Shown: one piece after another, positions 1 to 8,884 of the stretch | Position numbering within the stretch: the first letter of the stretch is position 1 | How the letters are laid out: each line of letters opens with the position of its first letter | Assembly (NCBI GenBank): GCA_024695235.1 | Contig: JAILIP010000007.1 | Coordinates: forward strand, 1-46,251 | Reading direction: 5' to 3' | Length of the DNA stretch: 46,251 bases | Source of the DNA: Bacilli bacterium | Lineage (GTDB): Bacteria > Bacillota_I > Bacilli_A > RFN20 > CAG-826 | Notes under the pieces: generated by a model | Told to the model about the DNA's origin: nothing | Seen by the model: only the letters and a program-made list of their open reading frames with translations | The model's database searches: none | Program-made: the position numbers and the translations under genes

Positions 1-1
1 T

Positions 2-955
2 GACTTCAAATATAAAGCATCAGGTTCAACATATGTTCGTGTTGCTACTGACGAAATTAGAACTCTTAATAGTAGTTACTATGCGTTAGCAAATTCTGTT
101 AAAGGCATTAAAGCAGGCGCTATTGAATATGATAGTGATGAGGATGATATCGATGATGTCACAGTTACAGAAGGTGAATACGACATCTACATTGCTCACC
201 TTGCCAAAGTCACAATCAATTCAACTGATGACTGTATCCACACAAACTATGGAACAGTTACATTAGATAGTTCCAATTTAACTCTTGATACATTTGATGA
301 TGGAGCACACGCCGATTATGCCCTAACAGTAAATAACGCTTCAATCATCATCAATTCTTCTTATGAAGGACTTGAAGGCGCTAATGTCACCATTAATGGT
401 GAAAATACAAATATCGTATCAACATCAAATGATGATGGAATTAACGCTGCAAGTGATTTAGTTACATCAAGCAGCATTACCATCAACGATGGATATGTTC
501 GTGTATTAGCATCAGGCGATGGAATTGATGCAAATGGAGAACTTCATCTTAAAGGTGGAACTGTTATTGTTGAAGGACCTGGTTCAGGAAATGGATCACT
601 TGATGCCGATAAAATATATTTTGAAGGCGGTATTGTCTTTGCTTGCTCTACATCAGGCATGACCGAATCAATGAGTGCAACACAAAATACATTCGCCTAT
701 CAAGGTAGCACCATGTCTAGTGGCTCTCTCATTGCAATAGTGGATTCAAATGACAGTGTTTTGTTCTCATATACACTAAAGCAATCATGTAACCAACTTA
801 TCTTCTCTCATGAATCACTTACCATTGGTTCTTCTTACAAACTAAAAAGTGGTTCATCAACAATCTCTACCATTTCAATGAGTTCATCTCTTACTAAAGT
901 TGGAATCTCTGGTGGCGGAGGTGGCGGTGGAAATCCTCCAGGTGGATGGCATTAA
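2..955 (+). CDS. carbohydrate-binding domain-containing (DUF4353-like) protein, C-terminal part, 5' truncated by window
   Basis: Frame 2 is open from the window edge to TAA at 955; translation has repeated DDGI/DDCIHTNYG.../GDGIDANGELHLKGGTVIVEGP motifs typical of DUF4353 proteins and a Gly-rich GGGGGGGNPPGGWH tail. The listed 659..955 ORF is only its 3' end. Confidence 0.8.
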   Translation, partial: DFKYKASGSTYVRVATDEIRTLNSSYYALANSVKGIKAGAIEYDSDEDDIDDVTVTEGEYDIYIAHLAKVTINSTDDCIHTNYGTVTLDSSNLTLDTFDDGAHADYALTVNNASIIINSSYEGLEGANVTINGENTNIVSTSNDDGINAASDLVTSSSITINDGYVRVLASGDGIDANGELHLKGGTVIVEGPGSGNGSLDADKIYFEGGIVFACSTSGMTESMSATQNTFAYQGSTMSSGSLIAIVDSNDSVLFSYTLKQSCNQLIFSHESLTIGSSYKLKSGSSTISTISMSSSLTKVGISGGGGGGGNPPGGWH

Positions 956-962
956 TAAAATA

Positions 963-988
963 AAACCCAGTAAAACTGGGTTTTTCTA
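963..988. terminator. intrinsic terminator between convergent genes
   Basis: AAAACCCAGTaaaACTGGGTTTTT inverted repeat. Confidence 0.85.
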
Positions 989-994
989 TATTTA

Positions 995-1777
995 TTAGGC
1001 ATTAGGCCAAGATTTGAAATTGACTTCACTTATTCCGATATTGAATGACTGACTGCCATTATGAGGCATTGCTTTCATTCTGAATTCGAAGTATGCAACA
1101 TCTTTAGCGTTTTCTGTGAAGTAAACAACTGGAGTTTTTCCTTTTTTGTTTAACTGATCATTTGGAATATATACTTGACCAATAAGTTCTTCGCTTGCAT
1201 TAAAGAAGTATACTCCGGCAGTTTTTTCATCATTTTGGGTATCCGGGGAAGCATTAGAAACTTGTGATACTTTGAATCTAATTTCAAGTTTGTTTCCTGT
1301 ATGAGAGAACATAGGTGAACCTATTCCACATCCAGGTTCAGTCATCTTAATACCACCTGCATCATTTTGATACATTTTTAGTGATGTCTTATGGCCTGTT
1401 TCCCCATCATCACAAGCATTCTTGTAGATATATCTAAAGTTTCCTAAATCTGATGAAGTAATTATTGAGTTATTGTTCCAAGAAGAAGTTTGATTATCAG
1501 TTACTAGATTAATTGGGGATGCACTATTCTTTGGTAAACCCATTGAATAGTAGCCACAATCTAAAAGAACATGTCTGTCAAACCATTCTCCTTCACGTTC
1601 ACCACCTGAAGATTGTTCGGAATGAGTAGATGTTGGATTAGAACTGGTATTATTACTAGTTGTTGATGTAATATCACTTGTCGTGCTTTTTGATGAAGAA
1701 TTGCTTTCATCTTTTTCAGATACATTACATCCAGTAAGCAGTAACGGAATAAGTAGTAAAAATAATTGTCTTCGCAT
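995..1777 (-). CDS. lipoprotein of unknown function
   Basis: Signal peptide with lipobox LLLIPLLLTGC followed by a Ser/Thr-rich linker. Confidence 0.8.
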   Translation of the reverse strand: MRRQLFLLLIPLLLTGCNVSEKDESNSSSKSTTSDITSTTSNNTSSNPTSTHSEQSSGGEREGEWFDRHVLLDCGYYSMGLPKNSASPINLVTDNQTSSWNNNSIITSSDLGNFRYIYKNACDDGETGHKTSLKMYQNDAGGIKMTEPGCGIGSPMFSHTGNKLEIRFKVSQVSNASPDTQNDEKTAGVYFFNASEELIGQVYIPNDQLNKKGKTPVVYFTENAKDVAYFEFRMKAMPHNGSQSFNIGISEVNFKSWPNA

Positions 1778-1824
1778 ACATATATAATACTACTAACATC
1801 GAAAATACGATAAAATGTAAATGT

Positions 1825-2379
1825 ATGGAAGAAGTAGCTAAAGTCGAAAAGAAACCTATCAGTAAACTTGCTAAAGCCGCAAAGATCATTGCTATTATTG
1901 CTTTTGCTTTAGTTATGAGTGCGTTAGCTGGTGCATTGGTATCTGACATAGTTCTTTTTGCTAGACAAATCATCTATTTCATCGTTGGGTGTGTAGGTGC
2001 AGTCATGGCATTCATTGTTGGCTTTTTCCTATTTTTGATAAGCTGTATATTGATATTTGGCATTTATCTTGCCGAGTCACAAGGATTCTGGCCTGTTACA
2101 TGGGCTCAGCAAATATTTACTCAGGTATTAAACGACGGGAAACTTACACCGGAAGAAATAAGTGTAATACTTATAGTCAGAATCATTTTGGCTGTAATTT
2201 GCTTCATTGTTTTTGTTCTTTCAATTGTGTGTCTGGCACTTAAGAAAAGAGCAAAGAAAAAAGGCGAAGAGGATAAACAAAAACTCACCAAATCTTTTGG
2301 AACCATATCTTTGATATTCTCAATACTTGGTTTGTTTGCAGCAGTTGTAATGATTCTTCTTCTACAAGTGTTCTCTTGA
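1825..2379 (+). CDS. small polytopic membrane protein
   Basis: 184 aa ORF with about four hydrophobic segments; followed by terminator. Confidence 0.75.
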   Translation: MEEVAKVEKKPISKLAKAAKIIAIIAFALVMSALAGALVSDIVLFARQIIYFIVGCVGAVMAFIVGFFLFLISCILIFGIYLAESQGFWPVTWAQQIFTQVLNDGKLTPEEISVILIVRIILAVICFIVFVLSIVCLALKKRAKKKGEEDKQKLTKSFGTISLIFSILGLFAAVVMILLLQVFS

Positions 2380-2395
2380 TGAATAGTTATTAATT

Positions 2396-2420
2396 AACGG
2401 GCATGTCCCGTTTTTCTTTT
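2396..2420 (+). terminator. intrinsic terminator
   Basis: AACGGGcatgtCCCGTTTTTCTTTT. Confidence 0.85.
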
Positions 2421-2423
2421 ATC

Positions 2424-2458
2424 TTGATAAATTTATAAATAGGTATAAAATATATACC
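2424..2458 (+). promoter_or_regulatory. putative promoter with overlapping palindromic operator upstream of HTH-TrpB
   Basis: -35 TTGATA (2424-2429), 16-nt spacer, -10 TAAAAT (2446-2451); inverted repeat GGTATA-AAATA-TATACC (2442-2458) covers the -10. Confidence 0.5.
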
Positions 2459-2475
2459 GAAAGAGGAATAAAGGT

Positions 2476-3891
2476 ATGAAATACTTATCAGTAAATGAAG
2501 TTGCTCAAAAATGGAATATTAATGAAAGAAGAGTAAGAGTTCTCTTAAAAGAGAAGAGAATTGAAGGTGCAATATATAGGGGTCATAAATATCTAATCCC
2601 AGATAATGCACCAAAACCACTTGATAGAAGAATTAAAGGACAAAGATGTTTTGAAGATTCACCATTAAGTAACTCAAATATCGATTTTAAAAATTATAGA
2701 AAAATATTTCCGTCTCAAGATGGATATTTTGGTAGATACGGGGGTTCATTTCTTCCAGATAATCTTCAAAAAGCATTTAATGAAATTTATGATGGCTATC
2801 TAACGATCGCTAAAAGCGCAAAGTTCATTGCTGAATTACGTGAGATAAGAAAGAACTATCAAGGTAGACCTACACCTATTTATCATTGTCAAAATCTATC
2901 TAACTACTTTGGTAAAGTTCAAATCTATCTTAAAAGAGAAGATCTTAATCATGGAGGATCTCATAAATTAAATAATGCGATGGGCCAAGCTTTGCTTGCC
3001 AAGTACTTAGGCAAGAAGAAACTCATTGCTGAAACAGGCGCTGGAAGTCATGGTAGTGCAGTAGCAATGTCTGCAGCATACTTCGGACTTGAATGTGATA
3101 TTTATATGGGTGAAGTTGATATGAAAAAGCAAGCCGCCAATGTTGCAAGAATTAAAGTGCTTGGCGCTAGAGTAATACCTGTTTCTTTTGGAAGTAAGAC
3201 ATTAAAAGAAGCAGTGGATGCTGCTTTTGAAGCATATCAAAAAGAATATAAAACAGCCTTTTATTGTTTAGGTAGTGCTGTTGGTCCTCATCCATACCCA
3301 CTTATGGTCAGAGATTTCCAAGAAATCATTGGTCGCGAAGCTAAAGAACAATTCCTTGAAATGACTGGTGAACTTCCAGACATCGTCTGTGCTTGTGTTG
3401 GAGGAGGATCAAACGCCATTGGTATGTTTGAAGCATTCCTTGAAGAACCAGTTAATATTGTTGGGGTAGAACCAATGGGTAAAGGAAAAGAAATAGGCCA
3501 AAATGCTGCATCAATTACCTTTGGTAAAGAAAAGGTTTTGCACGGATTTAATTCTCTTGTTTTAGAGAATAAAGATGGATCTCCTGCAACTGCATACTCA
3601 ATCGCTTCTGGTCTAGATTATCCAGGTGTTGGACCTGAACATGCATTCCTCCACGAACTTGGTCGTGTAAAATACGAAACAGTCACCGATGATGAAGCTG
3701 CAGAAGCGTTCTTCTTACTATCAAAGCTCGAAGGAATTATTCCTGCAATTGAAAGTGCTCATGCTTTAGCATATGCCATTAAATGTGCTAAGAGAATGAA
3801 TTCTGGAAGTATATTAGTCAATCTATCTGGTAGAGGTGATAAAGATCTTGACTATATGATTGAGAAATATCCAGAGTATTTAGAAAAATAG
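2476..3891 (+). CDS. tryptophan synthase beta chain-like PLP enzyme with N-terminal helix-turn-helix domain
   Basis: Residues 1-55 ([48 protein letters not shown]) are an HTH_17/MerR-like DNA-binding domain; the rest aligns with TrpB ([70 protein letters not shown]). Confidence 0.93.
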   Translation: MKYLSVNEVAQKWNINERRVRVLLKEKRIEGAIYRGHKYLIPDNAPKPLDRRIKGQRCFEDSPLSNSNIDFKNYRKIFPSQDGYFGRYGGSFLPDNLQKAFNEIYDGYLTIAKSAKFIAELREIRKNYQGRPTPIYHCQNLSNYFGKVQIYLKREDLNHGGSHKLNNAMGQALLAKYLGKKKLIAETGAGSHGSAVAMSAAYFGLECDIYMGEVDMKKQAANVARIKVLGARVIPVSFGSKTLKEAVDAAFEAYQKEYKTAFYCLGSAVGPHPYPLMVRDFQEIIGREAKEQFLEMTGELPDIVCACVGGGSNAIGMFEAFLEEPVNIVGVEPMGKGKEIGQNAASITFGKEKVLHGFNSLVLENKDGSPATAYSIASGLDYPGVGPEHAFLHELGRVKYETVTDDEAAEAFFLLSKLEGIIPAIESAHALAYAIKCAKRMNSGSILVNLSGRGDKDLDYMIEKYPEYLEK

Positions 3892-4554
3892 AAAGAACAC
3901 TCCAATAGCTTGAAGGATTGTTCCGATTAATACAAAAATATGAAAGATGGGATGGAACCATTTGTTTGAGTGACCAATTCCATATAAAACTGATCCAATT
4001 GTATATACAATACCTCCACTTAAAATAAGTGCAAAACTTATAGTTGGAAGCAAAGTAAAAGCGGTGGTGTATAATACCATCCACCCCATAGCAATATATA
4101 GAATCATCGAGATGGTTTTAACAACCTTACTATTTAGGTTATATGCATTTAATGCAATCCCAATAATAGCTAGCACCCACTGTGCTATTAAAAGATAAAG
4201 TCCAAAATAACTAAATTGATATAGCCAAATGCATATCGGTGTGTACGTCCCAGCAATTAATGCATATATCGTACAATGATCAACAATTCTTTTGGCTCGT
4301 TTTTTGTTCTCATCATCATTCGGAAGATGATATGAAGCGGATACAAAGTATAAAAGAATTGCAGTGAATGAAAATATTGTGAGTCCAATAAACACGCCGG
4401 TTGTAACTTTTTTAATTATTATCATCACAATAGATGCGATAAAGATAAGTATGCCTAAAGGTACACCTATGAGATGAGTGATGAAATTCATCTTTTCTTG
4501 CTTATAGGAGTAATCCACTAATTCAGTTTTTAAGATGTTCTCTTTAATTTTCAT
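3880..4554 (-). CDS. hemolysin III / PAQR family membrane protein
   Basis: [18 protein letters not shown]..., [23 protein letters not shown] motifs. Start chosen at 4554 (MKIKENIL) because AAAGGAACAACT-ATG supplies an RBS; the ORF track start at 4680 is upstream. Confidence 0.88.
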   Translation of the reverse strand: MKIKENILKTELVDYSYKQEKMNFITHLIGVPLGILIFIASIVMIIIKKVTTGVFIGLTIFSFTAILLYFVSASYHLPNDDENKKRAKRIVDHCTIYALIAGTYTPICIWLYQFSYFGLYLLIAQWVLAIIGIALNAYNLNSKVVKTISMILYIAMGWMVLYTTAFTLLPTISFALILSGGIVYTIGSVLYGIGHSNKWFHPIFHIFVLIGTILQAIGVFFLFF

Positions 4555-4753
4555 AGTTGTTCCTTTTTGTGAACGCATACATTTTAGACATAGAACATTT
4601 AAATGTTTCCCTACGATTTCAAAATTCATTTCTACCGATACATAAAAACTCTCTACCAAGTGGAGAAAGTACGATTCCATCGAATAAATTTGAGGTGAAA
4701 AATAAATAATAATTTTGTAAAAATATGAAATGTGTTATTCTTTTTTACATACA

Positions 4754-5797
4754 ATGAAAAAAAAGAACACTATTGTTTTGATCCCTTCATATCAGCCAGA
4801 AGAAATACTTGTTTTACTAAGCAAGTCTCTTTTTGAGTTAGGCTTTAAAGTCGTCGTCGTTGATGATGGGGGAGGAGAAACATATATGCATATCTTCAAG
4901 CAATGTGAAGCATATGCTGATGTAGTTGTTCATGAAGTTAACCGTGGAAAAGGCGCTGCTTTGAAGACCGGATTTAAATACATCATTGAAAAGTATCCAG
5001 ATTATGAAAATGTCATCACTGCTGATGGAGATGGCCAACATCGTATTCAAGATATCGTTTTGATGTATGAAAAAGGAATGGGCAAAAATAAACCAATCAT
5101 CGGCGAAAGAAAATTCGATGTTAAAGTTCCTCTTAAATCCAAGGTTGGAAACGGATTATCAAAGTTTACGCAGGCATTATGCACGTATAGATACATGCAA
5201 GACAACCAATGTGGACTTAGACTATTCCCAGTTTCACTTCTTCCTAAGTTAATTAAGATTCGTGGAAATAGATACGAATATGAAATGAGGGTCTTAACAT
5301 ATTTACAAACCAAAGAAATTAGATATCTTCTTATGCCAGTTCAAACTATCTATGAAGAAGGCAATAAGTCATCTCACTTTAGACCTTTAAAAGATACGCT
5401 TCTTATTCAAAGTTCGATTCTTCTTTATGGTCTTGTGAATGTTCTATCATTCTTAGTTGGTTTAACTGCCGCTATATTGTTTTCATTATTCTTGTTTAAA
5501 GATAGCCCACTTAGATATGAAATATCTATTCTCTTAGCATCACCTATCTCATTGATATTCCATCTATTGATAAATGCTATATGCTTTAAACCACGTCCAT
5601 TTGTTAGAATGATGATCCGTTTGATTCTATATGAAATCATCATCCTATCAACTGTCTTAATTACAGTTACATTGTTTTCAAGAGTTATCCACCTTCCATT
5701 TGTGGTGTCATACCTCTTAACATATCCATTAATGATGTTCCCATTTTATTATCTAATAAAAGGAGTATCATTAGTGTATAATTCTCAAAACGATTAA
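4754..5797 (+). CDS. family 2 glycosyltransferase fused to GtrA-like membrane domain
   Basis: N-terminal GT2 (VLIPSYQPEE, VVVDDGGGE, ADGDGQH) followed by four hydrophobic helices resembling GtrA. ATG at 4754 preferred over 4730 (MKKKNTIVLIP). Confidence 0.82.
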   Translation: MKKKNTIVLIPSYQPEEILVLLSKSLFELGFKVVVVDDGGGETYMHIFKQCEAYADVVVHEVNRGKGAALKTGFKYIIEKYPDYENVITADGDGQHRIQDIVLMYEKGMGKNKPIIGERKFDVKVPLKSKVGNGLSKFTQALCTYRYMQDNQCGLRLFPVSLLPKLIKIRGNRYEYEMRVLTYLQTKEIRYLLMPVQTIYEEGNKSSHFRPLKDTLLIQSSILLYGLVNVLSFLVGLTAAILFSLFLFKDSPLRYEISILLASPISLIFHLLINAICFKPRPFVRMMIRLILYEIIILSTVLITVTLFSRVIHLPFVVSYLLTYPLMMFPFYYLIKGVSLVYNSQND

Positions 5798-5808
5798 GGA
5801 GTATAAAT

Positions 5809-6741
5809 ATGAGTTACGAAATTATTGTTGAAACAGCTGTCGGATTACCTTCTTCGGTTAGACAAAAATTCGGTGTCTACAAAGAAGATATTAAAGGCGT
5901 AGTCTATATGCCTGATAAAGATATTCAAGCTGATAACGATTTCAATAACTACTCACCAAAAGAGTTCTTCAAAATCGTCAAAAAGAATGCTGGCAAGATT
6001 AGAACAGCTTTCGCTACATACGAAGAATTCTCCCGTGTTGTAGAGCCACTTCTAAAAGAAGGAAAAGATGTTATTGTGTTCACCATTTCATCTGCTTTAA
6101 GCGGAACATTTAATGCTTTCCGTCAATATAAAGACATCCTTCTTGATGACTATCCAAAGCGCAAAATTGAAATCATCGATACATTTAAATACGACTGCGC
6201 TGGTGGTTTGCTTGCCGTTAATTGCGCACTTAACAAAGCCAAAGGAATGTCATTTGAAGAAAACGTTAAATGGGCAAATGAAAACAAATTTGCATTACAT
6301 GAAATTGGCCCAATGGATGATCTCCGTTTCCTTGCTAAAAATGGCAGATTATCTGCAGGTAAAGCCTTTTTTGGTCAACTCGCTGGTGTTCAACCAGTCG
6401 CAGATTTCACTGATGATGGCAAGAATGTACCTTTAGGTACAGTTAAAGGCGACACTAATGTTGAGAAGGTATCCATTGAATACTTAAAGGCAACAATTGT
6501 TAATCCTGAAAATCAAGTCATTTTCATTGGTCACTCTGATCGTGAAGCAAGAGCAAACAAGTTTAAAAAACTTCTTGAAGACAATCTTAAAGTTAAAGAA
6601 GTCGTTGTTCTTTCAATTGGTCAATCCAGCGGACCAAACATTGGCCCAGGACTTTGTGCTTACTTCTATCTGGGTAAACCAATTTCCAAAAATAGAGAAG
6701 AAGAAAATAAACTCTTCCTCTCCCTTAAGGAATCACTTTAA
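5809..6741 (+). CDS. DegV family (fatty-acid-binding) protein
   Basis: DegV fold motifs: TISSALSGTFNAF, LDDYPKRKIEIIDT, LRFLAKNGRLSAGKAF. Confidence 0.9.
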   Translation: MSYEIIVETAVGLPSSVRQKFGVYKEDIKGVVYMPDKDIQADNDFNNYSPKEFFKIVKKNAGKIRTAFATYEEFSRVVEPLLKEGKDVIVFTISSALSGTFNAFRQYKDILLDDYPKRKIEIIDTFKYDCAGGLLAVNCALNKAKGMSFEENVKWANENKFALHEIGPMDDLRFLAKNGRLSAGKAFFGQLAGVQPVADFTDDGKNVPLGTVKGDTNVEKVSIEYLKATIVNPENQVIFIGHSDREARANKFKKLLEDNLKVKEVVVLSIGQSSGPNIGPGLCAYFYLGKPISKNREEENKLFLSLKESL

Positions 6742-7706
6742 TGGGAAAAGAACTTATTATCGTTTTAATTGTTTTAGGCGTTGTTTTATTTCTCCTTTTA
6801 GGAGGAATAATCTTTTCAGTTATCTATACGATGCCTATTGCTGAAAAGCTATATCAAGAGCAATGGGTTAGACAAAGCAATGATAAGTTTAAAAGAGGCT
6901 GCTCAGATAAAGGTTTTGACTATCACCTCGATATGTTTAATCAAGGGATGGAGTTCCGTGAGAAATGCCTCAAGAATATTAAAGAACTATCAATCACAAA
7001 TGATGGTCTTAAATTAGCAGCAGAATATTATGACTTTGGCTTTAAAAAAGCCATCATCATTATTCCAGGTAGAATGGAAACAGCTTATTATGGAGCATAC
7101 TATGCTGAGCCATTCATTGCTGGAGGTTATAACGTCTTATGTATTGACCCAAGAGCACATGGTCTTTCCGAAGGTGACAAGATTACCCTTGGTATCAAAG
7201 AAGCTGATGATGCAATCGCATGGGCTAAATACCTACATGATGAATATGGCGTTGAACGCGTTGCTCTATACGGATTATGCGGAGGAGCTACAGGAGGATG
7301 TGTCGCTTTGACAAGTCCAAATTGTCCAAAATATTTAGACGTCTTTATTGCAGACGGAATGTTCTACTCATTCTTCAAGGTCTACGCAAGACATATTAGA
7401 GATGAAAAGAAGCCTGTTTATCCAGTCATTTTAGAGATAATGCATAAGATCAAAAAAGGTAACGGCATCAACCCTAAAGATGCTGCACCTAACAAATTAA
7501 TCAAAAAGATTAATTGTTCTATCTTAGTTTTAACAGGCGAAAAAGATATATTTGCAGTTAAAGAAGAAGCCTATAAAATGTTTGAAACTTGTCCATCAAA
7601 AGATAAGCAAATTGCCCTTATCAAAAATGGTCGTCACTCTCATCTTAGATATGACAACAAAGTTGATTATGATAAGGCCGTAACAGAGTTTTTAAAGGCT
7701 CACTAA
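6741..7706 (+). CDS. alpha/beta hydrolase, membrane-anchored
   Basis: N-terminal TM; IIPGRMET, DPRAHGLSEG, LYGLCGGATGG nucleophile-elbow region, TGEKDIF and GRHSHL motifs; start overlaps previous stop (TAATG). Confidence 0.85.
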   Translation: MGKELIIVLIVLGVVLFLLLGGIIFSVIYTMPIAEKLYQEQWVRQSNDKFKRGCSDKGFDYHLDMFNQGMEFREKCLKNIKELSITNDGLKLAAEYYDFGFKKAIIIIPGRMETAYYGAYYAEPFIAGGYNVLCIDPRAHGLSEGDKITLGIKEADDAIAWAKYLHDEYGVERVALYGLCGGATGGCVALTSPNCPKYLDVFIADGMFYSFFKVYARHIRDEKKPVYPVILEIMHKIKKGNGINPKDAAPNKLIKKINCSILVLTGEKDIFAVKEEAYKMFETCPSKDKQIALIKNGRHSHLRYDNKVDYDKAVTEFLKAH

Positions 7707-7733
7707 TTTGACTTATATAACTCAATTGTTGTA

Positions 7734-7750
7734 AAACTTATATTAAGTTT
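7734..7750. repeat. short inverted repeat upstream of K+ uptake operon
   Basis: AAACTTA-TAT-TAAGTTT perfect 7-bp arms, just before AAAGGAGG of the first trk gene. Confidence 0.4.
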
Positions 7751-7765
7751 GAAAGGAGGAAATGC

Positions 7766-8197
7766 ATGAAAAAAGGTTCTTTACTTAAAAACAAAACCCT
7801 TATCATTGGCTGTGGTCGACTCGGTGCATCTATCGCATCAAAAGACTCTGCAAGTGGCAAGAATGTCATTGTCATTGACCGTGACCCAAATTCTTTTGAA
7901 TTGCTTTCCGATAGATTCTCTGGCCTTAAATTTACCGGAGACGCTACAGATTTATCGCTTTTAGAAGAAGCATTCATTACTTCAACAAAAGATATTGTTG
8001 TTGCAACAGGGGATGATAACATCAATGTTTTCCTTGCCCAAATTGCTCGTCAAATCTATAACGTACCAAATATCTATGTTCGTTTAGATGATCCTTCTTT
8101 AGAAATATTACTTCGTGGACTTGACGTCCATGCTATTTATCCATTCGAATTATCCTTGGATAAGTTCTTATTAGTGAGAGGAGGTAAACGCAAATGA
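7766..8197 (+). CDS. TrkA-like K+ uptake regulator, N-terminal NAD-binding (RCK_N) unit only
   Basis: IIGCGRLGASIA Rossmann motif, VIDRDPNSF, GDATD; strong AAAGGAGG RBS; ATGA overlap with next gene. Confidence 0.85.
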   Translation: MKKGSLLKNKTLIIGCGRLGASIASKDSASGKNVIVIDRDPNSFELLSDRFSGLKFTGDATDLSLLEEAFITSTKDIVVATGDDNINVFLAQIARQIYNVPNIYVRLDDPSLEILLRGLDVHAIYPFELSLDKFLLVRGGKRK

Positions 8198-8883
8198 AAA
8201 TTGTCATTGCTGATGGAAGCCATGCTGCTGACTATATCATTAAGTCATTCAAGAAGCGCTCTAACAAGCTCATCGTTATCAACTCTCGTAAAGAAACAGT
8301 CCAATATCTTGCTCGCTCAAACAAGATCCCTGTTTTCTATGGTTACCCATTTAAACAAGCCGTTCTTGAAGAAGCACATATTGAAGACTGCGATATCTTT
8401 ATCTCACTAGGCTTTAGAGATACAGATAACTTTGTTTCATGTCTTTTAGCTAAGAAAGTTTTCAATGCTAAGAAGACAATTTGCGTCGTCGCAAACCCAA
8501 AAAACGTCGATCTATATCGTAGCTTAGGCATTGATAGTGTTATTTCTTCAACCCACATTCTTGCTCAAAGTATCGTTGCAGAAAGCTCGCTTGAAAACCT
8601 TTCTAAATCAATGTCACTTGAAAACGATAAAGTCGTTCTTTCTGAAATTGTAATCAAAGATGAATACGCAATTGCTAACAAAAAACTTATGGACTTCAAC
8701 TTCCCTAAGAACGCTACAATTGCCTGTGTTTATCGTAAACCGACAGTTATCATGCCAAATGGTAAAACTATGATTAAACCGGGTGATAAACTCTTCGTGT
8801 TCTCCACGCCAAAAGAGCAAAAGAACGTTATTGCCGCAATCGTTGAAAAACCAGAACCAATCACTCCAAAAGTAGAGGAATAA
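8194..8883 (+). CDS. TrkA-like K+ uptake regulator, second RCK_N plus RCK_C unit
   Basis: MKIVIADGSHAADYIIKSF (degenerate Rossmann Gly motif), C-terminal TrkA_C-like IKPGDKLFVFSTPKE. Confidence 0.85.
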   Translation: MKIVIADGSHAADYIIKSFKKRSNKLIVINSRKETVQYLARSNKIPVFYGYPFKQAVLEEAHIEDCDIFISLGFRDTDNFVSCLLAKKVFNAKKTICVVANPKNVDLYRSLGIDSVISSTHILAQSIVAESSLENLSKSMSLENDKVVLSEIVIKDEYAIANKKLMDFNFPKNATIACVYRKPTVIMPNGKTMIKPGDKLFVFSTPKEQKNVIAAIVEKPEPITPKVEE

Positions 8884-8884
8884 T

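Noticed and set aside
2476-3891. A trp biosynthetic operon
   Set aside because: No trpA, trpC, trpD, trpE or trpF neighbours; TrpB-like gene stands alone between unrelated genes.
4555-4680. N-terminal extension of the hemolysin III ORF
   Set aside because: RBS AAAGGA precedes ATG at 4554 and the extension has no family similarity I recognise.
8194-8410. Possible TGA=Trp recoding (Mollicutes-like code), which would join the two TrkA ORFs differently
   Set aside because: tRNA-Trp has a CCA anticodon, TGA forms ATGA overlaps with correctly framed downstream genes, and reading through gives a nonsensical product.
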